64,000 nt of DNA from Saprospiraceae bacterium (GTDB taxonomy: Bacteria; Bacteroidota; Bacteroidia; Chitinophagales; Saprospiraceae), in NCBI GenBank assembly GCA_021739645.1, contig JAIPBL010000022.1:1-64000 (forward strand), given 5' to 3'. Position numbers and translations under genes: made by a program. This document shows positions 58,925 to 64,000 of the stretch, piece by piece. The notes below the pieces were generated by a model. It did not search any database. It saw only the letters and a program-made list of their open reading frames with translations, and was not told the DNA's origin. Numbering within the stretch: the stretch's first letter is position 1; every line of letters begins with the position of its first letter.

Positions 58925-59064
58925 TTTGACAGTTAGATAGGAGGCAGTTGATAATCAATTTGGAGAGGCTGGTGAGGTTGCTGCCGATGGTTGCTTCTCA
59001 AATTCTTCGTAAAGGAAAGGCACTCCATGATGTGCCTCCGGGAATGATATCGAATAGCTGTACA

Positions 59065-59099
59065 AAAAGGGCAAGCATCAACAACATTTTTGCCCTTTT
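59065..59099. terminator. bidirectional terminator
   Basis: AAAAGGGCAA, a 15-nt loop, TTGCCCTTTT, in the gap before the 3' end of the leftward DegQ-like gene; T runs on both sides. Confidence 0.82.
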
Positions 59100-59132
59100 C
59101 TTTTTGGATGAATGACTCGTTCTAATATCCCC

Positions 59133-60287
59133 TCATTTGCTCCCCTCCAACTTCACCGTCACATCTTGCTCTTTATCATCCCGCAGCAATGTCACCTTCA
59201 CGTTGTCCCCAATCTTATATTTTTCCAAAATCAAAATGAGGTCGTTACCCGAGTCCACTTTTTCACCGTTGATGCCGATGATGGCATCGCCGAGGCGGAT
59301 GCGGCCGCTGCGGTCGCGGAAGGTGGGTTGGAGGCCAGCCTTTTCGGCAGCACTGCCCGCTATCACATGGGTAATGAGCGCCCCACGAAGCCCAAGCCGT
59401 TGGGTGGTCTGTGCGTTGGCGAGTTCGATGCCGAGTGCTGGGCGGTTGATTTTACCATATTTAATAAGGTCAGGCACGGCCCATTTCACCACATCCACGG
59501 GGATGGAAAAACCGATGCCCGCCGATGCGCCGCTGGGGCTGTAGATGGCGGTGTTCACGCCGATGAGCTCGCCGGAGGAGTTGAGCAGTGGGCCGCCGGA
59601 GTTGCCGGGATTGATGGCGGCATCGGACTGAATCACGTCCCGGATGGGGATGCCGCTCACCGATTTTATCTCCCGCCCCAGGGCGCTGATGATGCCCGTG
59701 GTCAGCGTCTGGTCGAGGCCGAAGGGGTTGCCGATGGCAAGCACGCTTTGCCCCACCAGCAAATTGTCCGAACTGCCAACGGGGATGGGCCGCAGCACCG
59801 ACTTGGGAGCAGTTATTTTCAGCACGGCTAGGTCTTTTTCAGGGGCAGCACCTACCAGTGTGGCGTCCCAGGTGGTACGGTCGGCGAGGGTTACTTGGGC
59901 CTTGTCAGCGCCTTGTATCACGTGGTAGTTGGTGATGACGTGGCCTTCTTTGTCCCAAACGAAACCGGAACCGCTGCCCTGCGGTATTTCCATGACGTTG
60001 CTGGTCCAGTAGTCCTGCCGGAGCTGCGAGGTGGTGATGAACGCCACCGATGGGGCTGAGTTTTCGAAAAGGCGGATGGTGGCTTTTTCGCTCTCATTGA
60101 GGCCGGGAGGCATGGCGGTGGTCTTGGCGAGGGTCGGTTCGCTCACGTTGCGGGGGTTGCCGTCGTCGGCGCTCATTTGTGGCGCTATCTGTTGGTTGAA
60201 GTTGTCCTTCCAGGCAGTGCCGATGAAAAAGCCGCCCACGAGGAGCGCTGCCCAGAAGATGAAACGAAGGATGGAAGTGCCTTTCAT
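59133..60287 (-). CDS. DegQ/DegS-like periplasmic serine protease with PDZ domain
   Basis: A 384-residue HtrA-family protease. A hydrophobic N-terminal segment (FIFWAALLVGGFFIG, 9-23) acts as signal or membrane anchor. The triad is His 122 (TNYHVI), Asp 152 (EKDLAVLKI) and Ser 230 (NPGNSGGPL). One PDZ domain follows from about 285 (AGLQPTFRDRSGRIRLGDAI). A single PDZ and an uncleaved-looking anchor make it DegS-like in layout, while its loop sequence resembles DegQ. It degrades or senses misfolded envelope proteins. Monocistronic. Confidence 0.93.
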   Translation of the reverse strand: MKGTSILRFIFWAALLVGGFFIGTAWKDNFNQQIAPQMSADDGNPRNVSEPTLAKTTAMPPGLNESEKATIRLFENSAPSVAFITTSQLRQDYWTSNVMEIPQGSGSGFVWDKEGHVITNYHVIQGADKAQVTLADRTTWDATLVGAAPEKDLAVLKITAPKSVLRPIPVGSSDNLLVGQSVLAIGNPFGLDQTLTTGIISALGREIKSVSGIPIRDVIQSDAAINPGNSGGPLLNSSGELIGVNTAIYSPSGASAGIGFSIPVDVVKWAVPDLIKYGKINRPALGIELANAQTTQRLGLRGALITHVIAGSAAEKAGLQPTFRDRSGRIRLGDAIIGINGEKVDSGNDLILILEKYKIGDNVKVTLLRDDKEQDVTVKLEGSK

Positions 60288-60477
60288 GTTCTTATTTTTT
60301 TGCGGTAAAATTATTGGTTTTGAAATAACGGAGCATTAGTCCGCTACGCAAAAAACGTTTTGGCCAGCCCGCTTGTTTCCACAGATTAGACGAAAGGCAG
60401 CTTGGGGAGGATGAATTTGGAAAGGCGGTGGGAACTGTTTTACTTTGTTAGCGTTTTCAATGAATAAAAATAAGGAC

Positions 60478-60702
60478 ATGGGACAAAAAATCAATCCAGA
60501 ACTGGAGGAAATGATAGAGCGGCTTGACGAGGAAAGCGTCAAGGAATTGCAATTGTTTGTGGAGTTTTTGCTGAGTAAAAAAGAAATTCCGGCAACTGGG
60601 GGAAAGAAGAAGCGTGGTTTCTTGGCAGATATGGAAGAAATCCCCATCTCCCTTGACAACATCATCATTGACCGAGCAGAAATCTATGGAGACCGTGGTT
60701 GA
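60478..60702 (+). CDS. antitoxin-like protein of a PIN toxin pair (DUF2281-like)
   Basis: A 74-residue, acidic protein: LEEMIERLDEESVKELQLFV and EFLLSKKE resemble the DUF2281 helix pattern of antitoxins; the C-terminal GFLADMEEIPISLDN would be the toxin-wrapping tail. Starts at 60445 (TTG) and 60460 are also open, but a TTACTTTG promoter-like box at 60440-60447 argues for 60478. Its last 17 nt overlap the toxin gene, the normal order for VapBC-type pairs. Confidence 0.72.
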   Translation: MGQKINPELEEMIERLDEESVKELQLFVEFLLSKKEIPATGGKKKRGFLADMEEIPISLDNIIIDRAEIYGDRG

Positions 60703-61156
60703 TACCCGCATTTTTGTTGACACCAACATACTATGCTACGCCAATACAACCCACAGTGAGTTTGGTGGTCAAGCACGTTCTCGTATGAAGGAACTTGTCG
60801 AAGGCAATAATACTTTAGCAATCAGCACTCAAATAATCAAGGAATATGCTAACGTGACACTGAGGGATGTAATCTATAAAAAACTGGATTTACAAGAGAA
60901 CATAGCCATAGTCCGCAGAAATATTGCAAGGTTCATTCGGGATTTCGAAGTGATTTTTGAAAATGAACCAACGGTTATCAGTTGGCTAAACCTGCTCCCC
61001 GCCCTCACCACCAACAAAGACGTTTTCGACTTCAACATTGCCGCCACCCTCCAAGCCCACGGCATCCACCACATCTTGACGCACAACACCAATGATTTCT
61101 CCAAATTCTCCGAATGGTTGACGATATTGCCGCTTTTTACAGACAAAGCAGCCTAA
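60686..61156 (+). CDS. PIN-domain toxin (VapC-like ribonuclease)
   Basis: A 156-residue PIN-domain protein. It begins with the acidic site RIFVDTNILCYAN (Asp 12), has a helical middle with a conserved glutamate region (STQIIKEYANVTL), and closes with DVFDFNIAATLQAHGIHHIL and THNTNDFSKF, which supply the remaining acidic residues for metal-dependent RNA cleavage. ATG at 60686 lies inside the antitoxin gene; the open frame above it is only the overlap. Expected substrates are tRNAs or rRNA, not predictable here. Confidence 0.86.
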   Translation: METVVDTRIFVDTNILCYANTTHSEFGGQARSRMKELVEGNNTLAISTQIIKEYANVTLRDVIYKKLDLQENIAIVRRNIARFIRDFEVIFENEPTVISWLNLLPALTTNKDVFDFNIAATLQAHGIHHILTHNTNDFSKFSEWLTILPLFTDKAA

Positions 61157-62473
61157 TTGAATCCGATACTCTACGTCCTTTACTATTTTTTTAAGTACTT
61201 CATCCGGCTTTGTGCTTGGGTGTACTACGCCAAAGTTACCATCACAGGTGAGCGGCACCACCGTAGCCGCAACCCCTGCATCCTTGTCAGCAACCACCCC
61301 AGCACCCTGCTCGACCCCCTCAACGTGGCCATTCGGGTGAATGCCGAAATCAAATTTTTGGCGAATGCCAGCCTATTTCAGAACCCAGTGGCGAGTTGGC
61401 TCCTCAACAGATTGTACTGCATCCCAATCGAGCGGCACCAGGACACTGGCGGCAAGCCGCTAGACAATGCCGCCAGCTTTCGTCATGCCACCAAGCATCT
61501 CAGCGGCGGGGGCTGCCTCTACGTGGCACCAGAGGGAAGCAGTTTCGTGGAGCGGCGGCTCCGCAAAATAAAAACAGGCACAGCCCGCATTGCCTTCGCC
61601 GCCGAAAAGGCAAACAATTGGCAACTTGGCCTGACCGTCCTCCCCGTTGGGCTGAATTACTCCGACCCGACCAAGTTTCGCAGCGAGTTGCTGACGGTAT
61701 TCGGTGAGTCGATACGAGTCGCCGACTTCCGGGAAGACTACGATATTAACCCCGTCAACGCCGTAAACTGCCTTTCGGAGGCCATCGGTGAGCATATCGG
61801 TGCCCAAATCATTGACTGCGAGGACGGCCAACAGGATGGGTTGCTGCATCACCTAGAGACCATTTTGCAAAGTGAAGCGCATTTGCCGCCAGCGGGGCAA
61901 CTTCGCCGCACACAGGCTGTTTTGGGTCGCCTTCGGCAATGGAAGGCCGATGCGCCATCGGCTTACGAGGCGTTCTGCACCAGTGTTTTTGCTTATTTTA
62001 AAAGGATTAAGTTGTTGAAAATCAGCGATTTGCAAATTGTGCAACCACAAAACAGCCAGAACACCATTTGGCTTGCCGCCGCACTGCCGCTGTTCGTGGC
62101 AGGTTGGCTGTCGCATATTTTGCCCTGCTTTTTCACCAAAAAAATCACAACCGCCCTGAATGGAGACTACCATTGGATACCCACCTACAAGTTCACCGCT
62201 GGTGTCGTGCTGTACCCACTTTTCATTTGGGGGCAAACTTGGCTGGTGGGCAAATTGGCGGTTCATTTCGACCTTGGTGACTGGGTGAAATGGGCTTATT
62301 TACTCGCTTTTGTCCCTTTGGGACTGTTGGCGGAGTGGTGGTTGAAAACCTGGGAAAGTGGCCAACAAGCCAATCGAGCCGATTTTTTGCATAAAAATGA
62401 AGGTGCTGTTTGGGCCGATATAGCAGGTTTGCGCCAGCAGATTTTGGCAACTGAACAAATTTTTGGTAAATAA
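61157..62473 (+). CDS. PlsC-like acyltransferase with C-terminal membrane helices, TTG start
   Basis: A 438-residue membrane enzyme of the glycerol-3-phosphate/acylglycerolphosphate acyltransferase superfamily. A membrane-proximal N-terminus (LYVLYYFFKYFIRLCAWVYY) leads to the catalytic block ILVSNHPSTLLDP (His 47, Asp 53), then RLYCIPIERH and YVAPEGSSF, the other family blocks. Residues 300-400 hold three hydrophobic helices (WLAAALPLFVAGWL, GVVLYPLFIWGQTWLVG, LLAFVPLGLLAEWW). The TTG at 61157 starts directly after the toxin's TAA, with no ATG before the catalytic block, so TTG initiation by coupling is the best reading. Confidence 0.86.
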   Translation: MNPILYVLYYFFKYFIRLCAWVYYAKVTITGERHHRSRNPCILVSNHPSTLLDPLNVAIRVNAEIKFLANASLFQNPVASWLLNRLYCIPIERHQDTGGKPLDNAASFRHATKHLSGGGCLYVAPEGSSFVERRLRKIKTGTARIAFAAEKANNWQLGLTVLPVGLNYSDPTKFRSELLTVFGESIRVADFREDYDINPVNAVNCLSEAIGEHIGAQIIDCEDGQQDGLLHHLETILQSEAHLPPAGQLRRTQAVLGRLRQWKADAPSAYEAFCTSVFAYFKRIKLLKISDLQIVQPQNSQNTIWLAAALPLFVAGWLSHILPCFFTKKITTALNGDYHWIPTYKFTAGVVLYPLFIWGQTWLVGKLAVHFDLGDWVKWAYLLAFVPLGLLAEWWLKTWESGQQANRADFLHKNEGAVWADIAGLRQQILATEQIFGK

Positions 62474-62564
62474 ATCATCCGCAAAAAACCCGTAAACCCC
62501 AATAGAATCCACCGTTGGGAACCATCTCGCACGCCCAGAAGTTTGAATAAAAATATTCCGACTG

Positions 62565-62594
62565 TTTGCGATTTCGGCAAAGAATTTACCTTTG
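62565..62594 (+). promoter_or_regulatory. promoter of tRNA-Ser
   Basis: TTTG (62565-62568), 18-nt spacer, TACCTTTG (62587-62594), ending 4 nt before the mature tRNA 5' end. Confidence 0.6.
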
Positions 62595-62598
62595 CGGC

Positions 62599-62683
62599 GG
62601 AGAGATGGCAGAGCGGTTTAATGCGGCGGTCTTGAAAACCGTTGTACTGTAAGGTACCGGGGGTTCGAATCCCTCTCTCTCCG
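62599..62683 (+). tRNA. tRNA-Ser(UGA)
   Basis: An 85-nt cloverleaf: acceptor arms GGAGAGA / TCTCTCC with discriminator G, the serine-type D-loop GCAGAGCGGTTTAATGC, anticodon stem CGGT/ACCG with loop CTTGAAA (anticodon TGA), a long variable arm (TGTACTGTAAGGTACC, typical of tRNA-Ser) and the T-arm GGGGGTTCGAATCCCT. The genomic bases after the discriminator are CACC, so CCA is not encoded exactly. An integrase gene starts 88 nt downstream. Confidence 0.95.
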
Positions 62684-62687
62684 CACC

Positions 62688-62723
62688 TTTTTGAAGCCCT
62701 TGCAATTGCAAGGGTTTCAAAAA
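62688..62723. terminator. dyad after tRNA-Ser, possible terminator or attachment-site border
   Basis: TTTTTGAA-g-CCCTTGCA and TGCAAGGG-t-TTCAAAAA face each other directly. A second palindrome, ACCGGTA/TACCGGT, follows at 62725-62744. The first can stop the tRNA transcript; the pair could also be recombinase arm sites. Confidence 0.55.
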
Positions 62724-62770
62724 AACCGGTAACAATTACCGGTAACTGACTGTCGGCGTGAAACTTCGTC

Positions 62771-63805
62771 ATGCCTTCAGAAAAAAAATTTGCGCCGGCC
62801 TTTCATGTCTTTATTTCAGAAGACCTTACCAAGGAGGCTTGTATCCACTGGACTGATTCTTTAGGGAAACGCCACCGCCGAAAAGGGGGCATCAATCGCT
62901 TTCACACGTATGAAAGTTGGCTGGATGCTGCGAATGCTTTGGTGGCTAAATTGCAGGAGGAGTATGTGCCGCCATCTACGATTGCTAACCAAATGCTGGC
63001 TTGGATTGAGGAGCGCCGTGGTGGGTGGCGGCTGAAAAGTTATCAGACCTTCAAATCGAAAGTGGATGTGTTTTTGGAGTGGGCCAAGGGTAGGGAAGTG
63101 ACGCAGTCACTCGTCCAGGAGTTTTTCAAGTGTTTGCTTGCAGAACGCCACAACAAGACCTACAATGCTTACCTGGCTACCTTGCTTCGAATCTTCAAGG
63201 CGATTGGATTGGCTCATTTTATGGAAGGGTTGAAATCTGTTTCTGCGAATTCTACACCAGCCAAGTATTTTCAAAAGCATCAGATTGAGCGAATCAAAAA
63301 GCACTTGCTTGAGTCTAATCCTAATCTCTGGCTTGCCTTTCAGTTTATCTACTACTGTTTTATTCGTCTTGGCGAGTTGCGACTGCTTCAAATTGGGGAC
63401 AACTTTTTCGATGAATACAAAATCTGTGTTCGAGCAGAAATTTCAAAAAACAAAAAGCAACAGTTCGTCACGGTGCCGGTGGCGTTTCGCCCGTGCCTCG
63501 ACGCATTGAAACACCGCTCGCCGAAGGAGTTTGTTTTCTACCATGAGGACTGTACTAAACCCCTTTCGAAAGATTGTCTGAACAGGAATTTTAGAAAGGC
63601 CCTGACGGCGCTGGGATTTGGCCAAGAATATCAGTTGTATGGAGCGAAGCACTCGGGGGCAGTGGCGCTTGGCCGTGAAAAGGTCAATATCGAACAGATT
63701 AGAAAACAACTACGGCATCATTCTTTGGATGAAACGCAGATTTACACGCAACAACTTGGAGTGGAGGACTTGGACGATTTGGCAGCATCATTCCCTGAGA
63801 TATAG
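62771..63805 (+). CDS. tyrosine recombinase (integrase) beside tRNA-Ser
   Basis: A 344-residue site-specific recombinase. The N-terminal part has an arm-binding-like basic segment (SLGKRHRRKGG) and a SAM-like core-binding domain (about 70-150). The catalytic domain shows Arg 199 (CFIRLGELRLLQIGD), a lysine near 228, a box II of the form LYGAKHSGAVAL with Lys 293-His 294 where classical enzymes have HxxR, His 317 (LRHHSLDETQ) and nucleophile Tyr 325 (TQIYTQQ). The KHSG form occurs in other Bacteroidota integrases as I recall. Position just past tRNA-Ser strongly suggests it integrates there, with the element extending beyond 64,000. Confidence 0.9.
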   Translation: MPSEKKFAPAFHVFISEDLTKEACIHWTDSLGKRHRRKGGINRFHTYESWLDAANALVAKLQEEYVPPSTIANQMLAWIEERRGGWRLKSYQTFKSKVDVFLEWAKGREVTQSLVQEFFKCLLAERHNKTYNAYLATLLRIFKAIGLAHFMEGLKSVSANSTPAKYFQKHQIERIKKHLLESNPNLWLAFQFIYYCFIRLGELRLLQIGDNFFDEYKICVRAEISKNKKQQFVTVPVAFRPCLDALKHRSPKEFVFYHEDCTKPLSKDCLNRNFRKALTALGFGQEYQLYGAKHSGAVALGREKVNIEQIRKQLRHHSLDETQIYTQQLGVEDLDDLAASFPEI

Positions 63806-63884
63806 GCGACTTTCTGACCTTTTTGACCTTTCTGAATCTTCGGATTGGAATGCCTGTAAATGCTAGATTCATAGAGGAAAACAA

Positions 63885-63919
63885 GGTTCAAAAATGGCTC
63901 AAATGCGGTTCAAAAATGG
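63885..63919 (+). repeat. 13-nt direct repeat downstream of the integrase
   Basis: GGTTCAAAAATGG occurs at 63885-63897 and again at 63907-63919, 22 nt apart. Two such copies could be recombinase arm-type sites or chance. No gene is seen from 63806 to the window end. Confidence 0.45.
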
Positions 63920-64000
63920 ATGTTGGCTCCCTGTGAATGTCGGTCGAAGCGGTGAGCGGATGCGGCCTGACGGCTGGGCGGCGGGTTGGGTGGTGGGTCT

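Overview
The window looks like chromosomal DNA of a Bacteroidota bacterium, probably from the Saprospiria/Chitinophagia side of the phylum. Five secreted proteins end in a type IX secretion (T9SS) type A sorting domain. Promoter-like boxes fit the phylum's TTTG / TAnnTTTG pattern rather than the E. coli one, and Shine-Dalgarno sequences are weak or absent. Several families largely confined to the phylum occur: DUF4270, DUF4290, DUF5683, a GT5-only 'starch synthase' and a Reg_prop two-component sensor. No rRNA is present; there is one tRNA-Ser(UGA).

Layout. 0-17 kb is an envelope/secretome region: an OmpA lipoprotein, T9SS cargo (PQQ-type sugar dehydrogenase with SprB repeats, VIT/vWA protein, a 1,048-aa PKD plus glycosidase-like protein, a DUF1028 protein, a dockerin-like protein), a 1-Cys peroxiredoxin, a class III CoA-transferase, and a lipoprotein with a duplicated Cys4 module. 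17-22 kb holds an alpha-solenoid protein, an HtrA-type protease without signal peptide, a TlpA-like lipoprotein and a YitT-family membrane protein. 22.4-24.7 kb is an AT-rich restriction-modification unit whose nuclease is a clear EcoRV homologue, flanked by gene remnants. 24.8-35.9 kb has a PNPOx-like protein, a divergent LuxR-type regulator / Reg_prop sensor kinase pair, a cluster of SnoaL-fold, TPR, MoaF-like and SDR proteins sharing a duplicated module, a decayed outer-membrane receptor gene and a UlaG-like hydrolase.

36-62.5 kb is mostly housekeeping: parAB, DUF5683, RDD, TraB/GumN, Lrp/AsnC, thioredoxin, a membrane-inserted patatin, alanine dehydrogenase, TsaE with an aquaporin, DUF4290, GlmS, DUF4270, GT5, PanC, CvfB, NhaD, rpsT, UppP, GlyRS, a periplasmic DegQ-like protease, a PIN toxin-antitoxin pair and a PlsC-like acyltransferase. 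The right edge has tRNA-Ser(UGA) followed at once by a tyrosine recombinase, the likely left end of an integrated element running out of the window.

Two kinds of non-coding structure recur. (1) Perfect dyads: ordinary terminators, plus REP-like palindromes, one of them lying in frame inside the sensor kinase gene. (2) Degenerate arrays of about 7-nt units, different at each locus, mostly lying just before start codons and sometimes present as inverted pairs. These heptad arrays and the EcoRV-like unit are the observations most worth following. All family calls were made by reading motifs; no database search was run.
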